Shown here in pieces: positions 8,093-16,163 of a stretch of DNA of 46,865 bases. The number at the start of each line of letters is the position of its first letter. Positions within the stretch are counted from its first letter, which is position 1. A model generated the notes under the pieces. It was not told the origin of the DNA, did no database searches, and saw only the letters and a program-made list of their open reading frames with translations. The stretch covers positions 1 through 46,865 of the forward strand of contig CAYFUG010000012.1 in the NCBI GenBank assembly GCA_964346295.1, read 5' to 3'. Both the position numbers and the translations under genes were made by a program. This DNA comes from CAYFUG01 sp964346295. Its GTDB lineage: Bacteria > Patescibacteriota > Minisyncoccia > Moranbacterales > DUUL01.

Positions 8093-9415
8093 ATGGAATT
8101 TAAAGAACTTAATCATTTCCCTGAAGGAAGATTCCGAACTATTTATGAATTAGAGGCTCAGGAATTTAAGGCGCCCCCTTCTCAGCAAGATAAGTCCTTG
8201 TCGGGGCTGTTTTTATTATTGTTTAAGGCTAGTGGAATTTTTTTTCTAATTACTTTTATTATTTTCGGAATTGTTAACTATCAATTTATTAGAAACCAGT
8301 TGGTGGATTGGTGGGGAGGCAGTGGTCAGCAAGAAAGATTTGTGGGAGATAAAAATGAAAACGGCTTACCTGACTGGTGGGAAAGGCGCTATTTAACAGG
8401 AGGAGGAATGGATCCATTTGGAGATTTGGATAATGACTTTGCTATTAATCTTTTGGAATATCAGTTTGGCACTGATCCGAATAATCCTGACACTGATGGA
8501 GATGGGTACTTTGACGGAGAAGAGATTATCAAGGGCTATAACCCTAATGGAGTAGGACGGCTTGACAGTGACAAGGACGGAATTTATGATTGGCAAGAAG
8601 ACATTTACGGATTAGACAAGGAGGATCCCAATGACGCCTCGGGAGATTTGGATAATGATGGACTGACCAATGCCGAAGAAATTCATTATAATTCTGACTT
8701 GAGAAATCCTGACACTGATAACGATGGAACTACCGATGGAGTAGAAGTGGCTCAAGGAAGAAATCCTTCCGGAGAAGGAAGGCTAAGAGAGGTGCTTTCT
8801 AGTGTTACCAAAGAAACCGAAAAAGATTCTGATGGAGATGGACTGAGTGATATCCATGAAGAATTATTTGGCACTGATCCGGCTAATCCTGACACCGATG
8901 GAGACGGGGAATTGGATTTTGAGGAGGTTTCTCAAGGAAGGGATCCCACAGGGGAGGGCTCTATCAAAGCTTCGATTGAACTGCCTTCCTTAAAAATCAA
9001 AGCTCCTTTGGTTTGGAGTCAGGCTTATACCGAAGAAGAAATTGACAAAGATCTTCTTTCCGGGGTTATTCATTTTCCAGGGATGGCAATTCCCGGCCTT
9101 AGAGGAAATAGTTACATCACTGGACACAGCAGTTATTACAGTTGGGTAAAAAGTGACTACAAAGAGATTTTTAAGGATTTAGATGGTTTGAAAAAGGGGC
9201 ATCAAGTTATCTTTCACTATGAATTATCTAATAACAAGCGAGTAGATGTTATTTATGAAATCACTTCTTCTGAAGTAGTATTGCCAAACGACAAGCGTCT
9301 TTTCCGAGATTTCGAAGGTTATGAAGTTACTCTAGTTACTTGTTGGCCGGTAGGAACTGATCTAAAAAGATTGATGGTTAAGGGTCGACTAATCCAGCCG
9401 GATATAGGAAATTAA
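8093..9415 (+). CDS. Membrane sortase with thrombospondin-type-3 calcium repeats
   Basis: This 440-residue protein has three parts. A membrane segment lies at about 44-64. A row of acidic Ca-binding repeats (about 84-290) carries DTDGDGYFDGEE, DLDNDGLTNAEE and DSDGDGLSDIHEE, typical of thrombospondin type 3 or bacterial TSP3 repeats. A C-terminal sortase domain (about 293-435) has the catalytic triad visible as H345 in TGHSS, C417 in LVTCWP and R426 in DLKRLMV. Sortases cleave a sorting signal by transpeptidation at the cell surface. The repeats between anchor and enzyme would act as a rigid calcium-dependent spacer. The neighbour at 6755 is a candidate partner. Substrates are not identifiable from this window. 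Confidence 0.88.
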   Translation: MEFKELNHFPEGRFRTIYELEAQEFKAPPSQQDKSLSGLFLLLFKASGIFFLITFIIFGIVNYQFIRNQLVDWWGGSGQQERFVGDKNENGLPDWWERRYLTGGGMDPFGDLDNDFAINLLEYQFGTDPNNPDTDGDGYFDGEEIIKGYNPNGVGRLDSDKDGIYDWQEDIYGLDKEDPNDASGDLDNDGLTNAEEIHYNSDLRNPDTDNDGTTDGVEVAQGRNPSGEGRLREVLSSVTKETEKDSDGDGLSDIHEELFGTDPANPDTDGDGELDFEEVSQGRDPTGEGSIKASIELPSLKIKAPLVWSQAYTEEEIDKDLLSGVIHFPGMAIPGLRGNSYITGHSSYYSWVKSDYKEIFKDLDGLKKGHQVIFHYELSNNKRVDVIYEITSSEVVLPNDKRLFRDFEGYEVTLVTCWPVGTDLKRLMVKGRLIQPDIGN

Positions 9416-9540
9416 GGGTCCTTTAAATTTAAGGGCAACGCTTTATTATTTTCGGGATTTGGAATTTTGTTAAAAATTAACTTAAGCCAGCAAGAAATTA
9501 GCTCCAATAAAACATCAATTAATTATTTTCCAACAAACCT

Positions 9541-9783
9541 ATGTTTAATCCTTTAGTGGTTCTATATATTTTTCTGATCATCTTTTTTGTGGCAGGAGTA
9601 CTTGCTGTTATTTACCACCTAATAGCCTATCGATTTAATTTACAAGTGTCTTTGTTTGTCATCACCTTCTTTTTGCTGGGATCCTTGGTTCTCTTGGGAT
9701 CTAACGCTTATTTAGCTCTTCAGGTGGACTGGTCTGTGATTTGGGAGGGACTCATTAATCCGGAAATGAATTACCCCGTCTAA
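9541..9783 (+). CDS. Small membrane protein, two TM helices
   Basis: This 80-residue protein has two strongly hydrophobic helices (about 5-27 and 36-58) separated by a short polar turn (AYRFNLQ). No family was recognised. It lies between the sortase gene and the FemAB-like gene, all on the same strand. Confidence 0.65.
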   Translation: MFNPLVVLYIFLIIFFVAGVLAVIYHLIAYRFNLQVSLFVITFFLLGSLVLLGSNAYLALQVDWSVIWEGLINPEMNYPV

Positions 9784-9853
9784 ACTAAATGATCGAGATA
9801 GGAAAAGAGAGGCTTTTTGGTAGTACAAATCCTACTTTTTAATAGAATTTATT

Positions 9854-10954
9854 TTGAAACTAGCAAAAAAAATTAAGAAAAGTGCGATTCCCAAAAAACA
9901 ATCTCTAGAGGCTTTTTTGGCTCAAAATTCTAGAGAAGGAGGTTTTTTGCAGTCGGATCATTGGGCCAAATTTCAACGTTTTTGGGGTAGAGAGGTAATA
10001 GAGATTTACGACGGAGGTTTCTTTCGGCAATCAATGGAGTTTCATTCTCTGCCAGGAGTTAGAGGTTATTTCTTTATTCCTCGAGGGCCGGTTTTGGCTC
10101 AAAATTTATCTTTTCAAGACAAGCCCGGTTTGGTAGATGAGAAGCAGATCAGGAGGCGATTTTTGGGCTGTATCACCGCTGCTCAAAAAGACCAAGTGGC
10201 TTGGATCCGATTAGAGCCTCAGGATAACTTGACTTTGAATTTTATTAAGAAACTAGCCAAAGAAAACAAATGGCAACTGACTAAATCCAAAAAGAATCAT
10301 CAACCTCCTCAGACTTTATTACTAGAAGTTGGGAAAGGCCAGGAACAACTCCTAGTAGAAATGAAATCTAAAACTCGCTACAATATTCGTCTAGCTGAAA
10401 AGAAAGGAGTGGAGATTCGAGAAATTTTAAGGGAGGACTCTCGGGGAGAAAAATATTTTTGGGAGTTATCTCAAAAAACAGCCCAAAGAAATGCTATTAA
10501 TTTGCATCCTCGAGAATATTATCAAAAAATGCTAGAAGTTATTCCAGAAGACAAGCTGAAGCTTTACCTGGCTTATTATCAGGACAAAGTTATTGCTGCG
10601 GGCTTGTTTAGTTTTTATGGATCTGTGGCGACTTATCTTCACGGAGCCTCTGATCATGGCTATCGTAATTTAATGGCTCCTTATTTGCTTCAATGGCGGG
10701 TTATTTTAGATGCTAAAGCTAAGAAATTTCGAGCCTATGACTTTGGAGGGGTAAAGATAAACTCTCAAGGGGAGCCTCAGGCAGGAGACTGGGAGGGTCT
10801 TACTCGTTTTAAGATTGGTTTCTGCCCTCAGAATAAAGTTACGCAATTTCCCGGCTGCTATGATTTAATTCTCAACAAGAGAACTTACTGGGTTTACCGT
10901 CGCCTGCAAAGTTTAAAAGATTTCTCTCGAAAGATTTCTTTTAAAAGGCGGTAG
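9854..10954 (+). CDS. FemAB-family aminoacyltransferase (peptidoglycan bridge type)
   Basis: This 366-residue protein has the two GNAT-like halves of the FemABX family. Landmarks are FLQSDHWAKFQRFWGREV near the N-terminus, a Lys/Arg-rich KSKTRYNIRLAEKKGVEIRE in the middle, and the C-terminal VIAAGLFSFYGSVATYLHGAS followed by MAPYLLQWRVI and YDFGGV. Family members add amino acids from aminoacyl-tRNA to the stem peptide of lipid II or peptidoglycan. They are cytoplasmic and membrane-associated. The start is TTG, with no ATG nearby that would retain the N-terminal motif. With mreB and murG in the window it fits wall synthesis. Confidence 0.88.
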   Translation: MKLAKKIKKSAIPKKQSLEAFLAQNSREGGFLQSDHWAKFQRFWGREVIEIYDGGFFRQSMEFHSLPGVRGYFFIPRGPVLAQNLSFQDKPGLVDEKQIRRRFLGCITAAQKDQVAWIRLEPQDNLTLNFIKKLAKENKWQLTKSKKNHQPPQTLLLEVGKGQEQLLVEMKSKTRYNIRLAEKKGVEIREILREDSRGEKYFWELSQKTAQRNAINLHPREYYQKMLEVIPEDKLKLYLAYYQDKVIAAGLFSFYGSVATYLHGASDHGYRNLMAPYLLQWRVILDAKAKKFRAYDFGGVKINSQGEPQAGDWEGLTRFKIGFCPQNKVTQFPGCYDLILNKRTYWVYRRLQSLKDFSRKISFKRR

Positions 10955-11045
10955 TTTAAGTTTTAGGAGAAGATGCTTGAAAAGTTCAGCATAACTTTAA
11001 CGCCTTAGATTAATCCAGATTTTTATCTCCGCCTATTTTTTCCGA

Positions 11046-11074
11046 TTGACAATTTTGTTTAATCTGCTTATATT
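11046..11074 (+). promoter_or_regulatory. Sigma70-type promoter of rpsL-rpsG
   Basis: A perfect -35 TTGACA (11046-11051) and -10 TATATT (11069-11074) are separated by 17 bases. This is the best promoter in the window. The predicted start near 11081 leaves a leader of about 95 bases before the rpsL GTG, with a small imperfect hairpin around 11091-11101. Confidence 0.85.
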
Positions 11075-11175
11075 TATTAAGAGTCCTCTCTGGAGGAACT
11101 ATTTTTAAATTATAATTATTTTAATAATAAAGTTTGTTTCGAAATAATTCGCAGCAAATCTTTTAGGAAAGTAAC

Positions 11176-11592
11176 GTGCCAACTATCAATCAACTTATCA
11201 GGAAGCCTCGAAAAGTTGCTCGCAAAAAAACCAAGTCCCCCGCCTTATCTTTTGGATATAATACTATTCGAAATAAACCGGTGGATTATCCGTCTCCTTT
11301 TAAGCGGGGAGTCTGTGTTAAGGTGGCCACCAAAACTCCTAAAAAACCCAACTCGGCCCTGAGAAAAATTGCCCGAGTCAAATTAACTAATGGCATGGAA
11401 GTAACAGCTTATATCCCTGGGATTGGCCATAATCTTCAAGAGCACTCCATTGTTTTGGTAAGAGGGGGGCGAGTAGCTGACCTTCCAGGTGTTCGTTATC
11501 ATGTAGTTCGAGGGGTGTTGGACGCTGTAGGAGTAACTGATCGCAAGACTAGTCGATCTAAGTACGGATCCAAAAAACCTAAAGGAGAATAG
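11176..11592 (+). CDS. rpsL: 30S ribosomal protein S12
   Basis: This 138-residue protein is plainly S12: it begins MPTINQLIRKPRKVARKK and holds the invariant TPKKPNSALRKIARVKLTNG, YIPGIGHNLQEHS and VADLPGVRYHVVRG segments. S12 lies at the decoding centre and controls accuracy. Between SPAL and KRGVC it has about 17 residues (SFGYNTIRNKPVDYPSPF) where ordinary bacterial S12 has only a few, an insertion in the N-terminal extension. The start is GTG with an AGGAAAG Shine-Dalgarno sequence. It is cotranscribed with rpsG, and a strong promoter lies upstream. Confidence 0.97.
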   Translation: MPTINQLIRKPRKVARKKTKSPALSFGYNTIRNKPVDYPSPFKRGVCVKVATKTPKKPNSALRKIARVKLTNGMEVTAYIPGIGHNLQEHSIVLVRGGRVADLPGVRYHVVRGVLDAVGVTDRKTSRSKYGSKKPKGE

Positions 11593-11691
11593 ATAAGGCG
11601 GTCAGTGAGGGTTAAGTAGCAAGGAATCGTCCTTAGGAATTGATTGTTTAGAATTTTAATTCAGAGTGATATTTAATTTATCAATATTTAG

Positions 11692-12156
11692 ATGAGAAAA
11701 ACACGAGTATATAAAAAGCATTGGAAGCCGGATACCCGCTACGGATCTCTTTTGGTGGGCCGTTTTACTGGTCAACTGATGCAAAGAGGAAAGCGATTTA
11801 CCGCAGAAAAAATTATTTATGACGCCTTTGAGGTTATTCACCAAGATTCTAAAAAAGGTGGCTTGAATGTTTTTGAGCAGGCCATTAAAAATGTCTCTCC
11901 TTTAATGGAATTAAAAGGCCGGCGAGTGGGGGGGTCTAATTACCAGGTGCCAGTTCCGGTTGCAGGTGATCGAAGAGCGACCCTGGCAATGCGTTGGATT
12001 TTACAGGCTGCGAAAGCTCGTAAGGGAAAGCCGATGTCTCGTCGATTGGCAGAAGAATTAGCGGAGGCAGCTGAAAAAAAGGGAGCTGCTATCAAGAAAC
12101 GAGAAGACACTCATCGAATGGCAGAGGCCAATAAAGCCTTTGCGCACTTTGCTTGA
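11692..12156 (+). CDS. rpsG: 30S ribosomal protein S7
   Basis: This 154-residue S7 has a normal length and recognisable RFTGQLMQRGKRFTAEKI, ELKGRRVGGSNYQVPV and MSRRLAEELAEA segments. S7 nucleates assembly of the 30S head and contacts E-site tRNA. It follows rpsL by 99 bases. The usual next genes of the str operon, fusA and tuf, are absent; an unrelated small gene follows. The ATG is preceded by AT-rich sequence without a Shine-Dalgarno sequence. Confidence 0.97.
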   Translation: MRKTRVYKKHWKPDTRYGSLLVGRFTGQLMQRGKRFTAEKIIYDAFEVIHQDSKKGGLNVFEQAIKNVSPLMELKGRRVGGSNYQVPVPVAGDRRATLAMRWILQAAKARKGKPMSRRLAEELAEAAEKKGAAIKKREDTHRMAEANKAFAHFA

Positions 12157-12215
12157 TTAGTTGGTCTAACTCTTTGCAAGTTAAAAATGATGAGTTGGAA
12201 AGCAAAAGTGCTAGA

Positions 12216-12298
12216 GCCTGCTTTAAAGTAAAGTAGGCGCTTAAGTGTTATTTGAAAAATTCAAATAAAAAACCCTGTTTTAAATTCAAGACAGGTTT
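12216..12298 (+). other. Three consecutive hairpins after rpsG
   Basis: GCCTGCTTT/AAAGTAGGC (12216-12238, 8 of 9 pairs), TATTTGAA-AAA-TTCAAATA (12249-12267, perfect) and AAACCCTGT/ACAGGTTT (about 12270-12298, one bulge) stand in a row between rpsG and the next gene. None has a following T run on the plus strand. They may end or stabilise the rpsL-rpsG transcript. Confidence 0.45.
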
Positions 12299-12356
12299 GG
12301 TAGGTGAGAGGCAGTGGATTTAAAAAGTTAGGCATCATACAGAAGGAGATAGGAGC

Positions 12357-12719
12357 ATGGATAAGTTCGCATTAAGGAGATTCAATTTGCTGGAAATAGG
12401 CTTTTTCTATAGATTCCAGGATGCTTTTACTCCCTTACTTTCTAAAAACAAAGGGAAAATTCCCAACGGTGATTGCGTGGGTGTTTTGATTGCTAAATAT
12501 TGGGAAGAGGGAATTCTAGTTGTAGTGTTTGTCGATGAGGATAAATTGGAATTGACCGGCTCTGATCCAGTTACTGGGGAGGGTTATGGATTAAGTGAGG
12601 ATGATTTAGTTGAATTGTTTATTAGTGATGATACGGGCCTTATTATTTCCCCTTATCATCCAGAAGTGGAGAAAGATCGTTTAAGGCGGCAAAGGGAAAG
12701 AAAGAAAGAAGAAGACTGA
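12357..12719 (+). CDS. Hypothetical small protein
   Basis: This 120-residue protein was not recognised. It begins with hydrophobic/basic alternation (ALRRFNLLEIGFFYRF), has a beta-like core (VGVLIAKYWEEGILVVVFVDE) with acidic loops, and ends in a basic-acidic tail (RLRRQRERKKEED). It has one of the strongest Shine-Dalgarno sequences in the window (AAGGAGATAGGAG before the ATG), which supports translation. Confidence 0.7.
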   Translation: MDKFALRRFNLLEIGFFYRFQDAFTPLLSKNKGKIPNGDCVGVLIAKYWEEGILVVVFVDEDKLELTGSDPVTGEGYGLSEDDLVELFISDDTGLIISPYHPEVEKDRLRRQRERKKEED

Positions 12720-12776
12720 AGCGCCAGTATTTTTTAGAAAAAAAAGGGGGGGGTGATAAGTTAAATTCGCCTCCTC

Positions 12777-12845
12777 ACCTTGCCTGTAAAATGCAATATA
12801 ATGGGATAATTTTTGCCAATTCGATTTTGTTATCTGAGGCAAGGT
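12777..12845 (+). promoter_or_regulatory. Inverted repeat around a TATAAT box upstream of ybjQ-like gene
   Basis: ACCTTGCCT (12777-12785) is the exact reverse complement of AGGCAAGGT (12837-12845). The interval holds a TATAAT (12797-12802) but no good -35 at normal spacing. Just before it an A8G8 tract (12738-12753) follows the previous gene. It could be a promoter within an operator-like palindrome, or a long-loop hairpin. Confidence 0.4.
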
Positions 12846-12886
12846 AAGTTTAGTTACGAAAATCTAAATCGTTTCAAAATATTAAA

Positions 12887-13201
12887 ATGATTGTCACTAA
12901 TATTGAGACTGTTCCCGGTAAGCAAGTGGTGGAGTCTTATGGCTTGGTGAGTGGGAGCACAGTGCGGGCCAAACACTTGGGTCGCGATTTTATGGCAGGT
13001 TTAAAGAATTTAGTGGGAGGTGAATTGCGAGGCTATACAGAGCTCCTGGAAGATGCCCGCAAAGACGCTACTCAAAGAATGATGAAGTCTGCTCAAGAAA
13101 AAGGGGCTAATGCTATCGTTAACGTTCGTTTTTCTACTTCTTCGGTAGCGGCAGGCGCTTCGGAAATTTATGTTTATGGTACGGCCGTTAAAGTAGAATA
13201 A
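12887..13201 (+). CDS. YbjQ/UPF0145 family protein
   Basis: This 104-residue protein matches the YbjQ (DUF74) family: it opens IVTNIETVPGKQVVESYGLVSGSTVRAKHLGRD, continues VGGELRGYTELLEDARKDA, and ends GANAIVNVRFSTSS and EIYVYGTAVKVE. The family forms pentameric beta-rich rings. Its role is not settled, although heavy-metal binding has been suggested. It is followed by a membrane-anchored paralogue. Confidence 0.9.
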   Translation: MIVTNIETVPGKQVVESYGLVSGSTVRAKHLGRDFMAGLKNLVGGELRGYTELLEDARKDATQRMMKSAQEKGANAIVNVRFSTSSVAAGASEIYVYGTAVKVE

Positions 13202-13326
13202 GTCTTCAGTGGTAGTTCTTGATGAATCTTTTACAAAAAATTTTCATTTATAAAATTTCTTCGTTACGAGAGTTTGTTTGGCAAGGTCCTTAGTTGAGTT
13301 TAGACTTATATTTATTATCATATCGC

Positions 13327-13818
13327 ATGGAACCTATTTTGGTGATTGTGATTCAGTTGGTTTTTTTGGTAGGAGCTTATTTAATTGGGACCCGCTGGAT
13401 CGAAAAACGACATTACGAGTCGATCAAGCGTCGAGAAAAAATCGTAATTCATAAGCTACCTACTTTTAATATTCAAAAAGAGGTGGACTTGTCTCAAGTG
13501 GATCAAGTTTGGTTGGTGACTGGCAGTACAGTTATCTCTATTGATGCCTTCAAAAAATTCATTGCTGGTCTGGTAAATTTAATAGGAGGAAGAGTAAAAG
13601 TTTACGAAAGTTTGTTGGATCGAGCTAAGCGAGAATCAGTCCTGAGAATGCAAGAGCGAGCTATCAGGCAAGGGGCCTTTAGTATTATTAACGTTAGGAT
13701 TGAAACTAGCCCTGCCGCTCAAACTTCTAAAAATACAGTGGGAAGTATAGAGGTGCTAGCCTATGGAACTGCTCTCAAGCGTCTTTTTAAGGAGGGCTCA
13801 GAAAAAAAAGAAGGGTGA
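13327..13818 (+). CDS. Membrane-anchored YbjQ-like protein
   Basis: From the ATG at 13327 the protein has 163 residues. It has one N-terminal membrane helix (EPILVIVIQLVFLVGAYLIG), a basic linker, and a YbjQ-like domain from about residue 55 to 155 (VWLVTGSTV, VNLIGGRVKVYESLLDRAKRE, GAFSIINVRIETS, SIEVLAYGTALK). The same landmarks appear in the soluble neighbour at 12887, so the pair look like paralogues, one soluble and one tethered. An upstream TTG (13294) would add 11 residues. The two could form mixed rings at the membrane; that is speculation. Confidence 0.75.
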   Translation: MEPILVIVIQLVFLVGAYLIGTRWIEKRHYESIKRREKIVIHKLPTFNIQKEVDLSQVDQVWLVTGSTVISIDAFKKFIAGLVNLIGGRVKVYESLLDRAKRESVLRMQERAIRQGAFSIINVRIETSPAAQTSKNTVGSIEVLAYGTALKRLFKEGSEKKEG

Positions 13819-13885
13819 TTTTAAGTGGCTGAAATTATTGTTCTAAAATTTCTTATGTCCTGGTAAAATTTAAATAAGACTAAGA

Positions 13886-14021
13886 AACTATCTGGAAAGT
13901 GCTCTTCGTCGACGAAATTTTCATGATCTCGTGCGAAAATTTTGAAAATTAAGAAAGTCGTATTCTAGGCTACAGTGAAGAGGTTTGAGATAGTTGCAGT
14001 AGGATTTTTTAGATAGTCTCT
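13886..14021 (+). promoter_or_regulatory. Structured 5' leader of pepA (candidate attenuator or riboswitch)
   Basis: The 276-base gap before the aminopeptidase gene contains a long stem-like structure. AACTATCT (13886-13893) pairs perfectly with AGATAGTT (13988-13995). Inside, CTCTTC (13902-13907) pairs with GAAGAG (13977-13982), and GAAATTTTC (13914-13922) pairs with GAAAATTTT (13935-13943). A terminator-like hairpin follows at 14022, only about 30 bases before the start codon. A large leader plus terminator before one gene is the usual layout of transcription attenuation. No ligand class could be assigned. Confidence 0.5.
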
Positions 14022-14063
14022 AAGAACTCGATGGAGAAATTGGTTCCTCGCGAGTTCTTTTTT
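14022..14063 (+). terminator. Intrinsic terminator in the pepA leader
   Basis: AAGAACTCG (14022-14030) and CGAGTTCTT (14051-14059) form a perfect 9-bp stem followed by a T run to 14063. The loop is 20 bases. It lies upstream of pepA and within its likely leader, so it either ends the previous transcript or acts as an attenuator. Confidence 0.8.
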
Positions 14064-14094
14064 ATAAGGAGAAATTAAATCGTAATCTAAAAAC

Positions 14095-15519
14095 ATGACA
14101 GAAATTAAAGTTCGAGTTCTAAAGGCGAATCAGAGTAAGCTCTCCAAGGACGAACAGGCTTTAGAGGCTAACTTGGCTGAACAAAAAAAGCACGACATAA
14201 TTTATAAAACTTCTCAAGGAAGCGAGTTGCGACTGGGAGTAAAGGATAAAAATAAGATTAATCGGCGTCAGCTGGTTATCTTGGCTCGTAAAGTGGTCCA
14301 ATTAGCTGCTAAGAATAAGTACCAAAAAGTTTTTCTTCAACTAAAAGATTTCCAGCTAGAGCACCTCGGAATTCCTGCTAAGGATCTAGTAGAATTGTTA
14401 GTGGTTAATTTTGAAATGGCCAATTATCAGTTCAACCGTTACAAACAGAAGCCCAAAGAGGGATTTGATTGTATTAAAGAAGTAGAAATTTTAGGTGAGG
14501 TTAGTTCTTCAGAGTTAACTGCTCTTAAGAAATCTGCCCAGAAGGGAAGTATTATTGGTCAAGGGGTTAATCAGGCTAGAGAATTAGCTAACATTCCCGG
14601 AGGAGATATGACTCCCCAGCTTCTTCTAAAAGAGGCGCAGAGCATGTTCGCTAGTTCCCCGGATGTTAAGTTGAAGGTTTTGGATAAAAGGCAACTCAAA
14701 AAAATAGGCGCGGGAGGAATTTTAAGCGTGGCGCAAGGATCTATGGAAGAACCCAAATTCTTAATTCTGGAGTATCAAGGAGGAGAAAAGGGAGAGAGCC
14801 CAATTGTTTTGGCTGGTAAGGCAGTTACTTTTGATACAGGAGGCCTTAACCTCAAGCCTTCTGAGGGAATGGGAGGGATGCATATGGATATGTCAGGAGG
14901 GGCCGCAGTATTAGGGGCTTTAGCAGCGATAGAAAAGTTGGGCATTCAGCGTAATGTTGTAGCTTTAATTCCGGCAGTAGAAAATATGGCCTCCGGAACT
15001 AGTTATCGTCCCGGAGATATAATCAAAATGCTTAACGGGAGAACTGTGGAAATAGGCAACACTGATGCGGAGGGTCGAATTATTTTAGCAGATGCCTTAA
15101 CTTACGCAGAGCGTTATAATCCTAGCTTAGTGGTTGATGTGGCCACTTTAACGGGGGCTGCCATGGTAACTTTTGGTTATCGAGCAACGGCTTTGTTTGC
15201 TTCTGATGGCCAGAAATATCATTCTCGAGTTCAGGAGTGGGGAGAACAGAGCGGTGATTATGTTTGGCCCATGCCGCTTTGGGAGGAGTATGCCGAAGAA
15301 GTTAAGGGAGTCTTTGCTGATCTGAGTAATACGGGGAAGTTTCAGCGCTGGGGCGGATCTAATACAGCGGCAGCTTTTCTGTGGCAATTCGCTAAAAAAT
15401 ATCCCTGGATTCACCTGGATATTGCCCCAAGAATGATCAGCGTAGAAGGAGAATTTTTAGCTAAAGGGGCAGCCGGAGCTCCTGTTAGGCTCTTGGTGAA
15501 AATGATAGAAGAACTCTAA
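14095..15519 (+). CDS. pepA: Leucyl aminopeptidase (M17 family)
   Basis: This 474-residue enzyme has all M17 landmarks in its C-terminal catalytic half: LAGKAVTFDTGGLNLKP (around 239-255, metal-binding Lys and Asp), MHMDMSGGAAV, and the family signature NTDAEGRIILADAL (around 320-333). The N-terminal half is the less conserved macrodomain-like part. M17 enzymes are cytoplasmic hexamers with two metal ions that remove N-terminal residues from peptides. It stands alone behind the leader described at 13886, which suggests separate regulation. The ATG has a GGAG about 20 bases upstream, too far for a normal Shine-Dalgarno sequence. Confidence 0.95.
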   Translation: MTEIKVRVLKANQSKLSKDEQALEANLAEQKKHDIIYKTSQGSELRLGVKDKNKINRRQLVILARKVVQLAAKNKYQKVFLQLKDFQLEHLGIPAKDLVELLVVNFEMANYQFNRYKQKPKEGFDCIKEVEILGEVSSSELTALKKSAQKGSIIGQGVNQARELANIPGGDMTPQLLLKEAQSMFASSPDVKLKVLDKRQLKKIGAGGILSVAQGSMEEPKFLILEYQGGEKGESPIVLAGKAVTFDTGGLNLKPSEGMGGMHMDMSGGAAVLGALAAIEKLGIQRNVVALIPAVENMASGTSYRPGDIIKMLNGRTVEIGNTDAEGRIILADALTYAERYNPSLVVDVATLTGAAMVTFGYRATALFASDGQKYHSRVQEWGEQSGDYVWPMPLWEEYAEEVKGVFADLSNTGKFQRWGGSNTAAAFLWQFAKKYPWIHLDIAPRMISVEGEFLAKGAAGAPVRLLVKMIEEL

Positions 15520-15570
15520 TCCATTAGAAGTGATTTTAATATAGTTGGGCTAGAAAAGGTTTTTCCGGTT

Positions 15571-15600
15571 CAAAAAGCGTCCCCTCTCGGGCACTTTTTG
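15571..15600. terminator. Hairpin after pepA, possible bidirectional terminator
   Basis: CAAAAAG (15571-15577) pairs with CTTTTTG (15594-15600), and an inner CCC/GGG step extends the stem. The T run is inside the stem, so termination is plausible on either strand but not certain. Confidence 0.45.
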
Positions 15601-15687
15601 ATGGCTGGTCGACAGTTGATCTGCTTGGCAAAAAGGAATATTTTGATTAGAATGAGTCCAGATTATTATTTTAGTAAGTTTTAAATT

Positions 15688-16038
15688 TTGAAAATTAAAC
15701 AAGAACTTCAAAAAACATCCTTTCTGCAGGGTTTACTGTTGCTAAATTTTTGGCTACAAGTGCTTTTGGCGATTGTCTATGGAGAGAATTTTTTAGCGAG
15801 CGGGTCGCTTTTCTTAGGAAGTTTAGTTTTTCTGTTTTTGGTGGAGGGAATTAGTCGTAGAAATAAACAGATTTGGTGGGCGGGAGTGGCTTGGATGGGA
15901 TTGAATTTAGTTTTATTGCCAGGATTTCTTTTTCAAGAAGAATCTTTTTGGATGGCAAGTTCCGCAGTTTTTCTTAGTGGGTTAACACTGATTTTCTTAA
16001 TTATTGATAAATCCAAAATTTTTAGTATTAGTGATTAG
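15688..16038 (+). CDS. Small integral membrane protein
   Basis: This 116-residue protein has about four hydrophobic segments (about 14-31, 38-55, 63-80 and 88-106) separated by short polar turns such as SRRNKQI. No family was recognised. The start is TTG. It lies between pepA and another membrane protein gene. Confidence 0.6.
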   Translation: MKIKQELQKTSFLQGLLLLNFWLQVLLAIVYGENFLASGSLFLGSLVFLFLVEGISRRNKQIWWAGVAWMGLNLVLLPGFLFQEESFWMASSAVFLSGLTLIFLIIDKSKIFSISD

Positions 16039-16163
16039 AAAAGAGCAGAAAAAGCAGCTAACTTTTCTAATTTAAACAGTTTTGAGGGAGATTTATCTCG
16101 ATAATTATTGAGAATGAATTAGGAGAGTTGAATTTATTTGCTAGTTAATTTTACAATAAAATT

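Noticed and set aside
13886..14063. T-box riboswitch upstream of pepA, because TTGGTTCCTCGCG near the terminator recalls the T-box, and TGGCAACCG near 27944 does too.
   Set aside because: The match to the T-box consensus is loose, no convincing specifier loop or distal AG bulge is seen, and the second locus has no terminator.
15681..15697. Another copy of the leader core (TTTTGAAAATTAA) at the start of the 15688 gene.
   Set aside because: The match is 13 AT-rich bases overlapping the start codon with no surrounding stem, so it is most likely chance.
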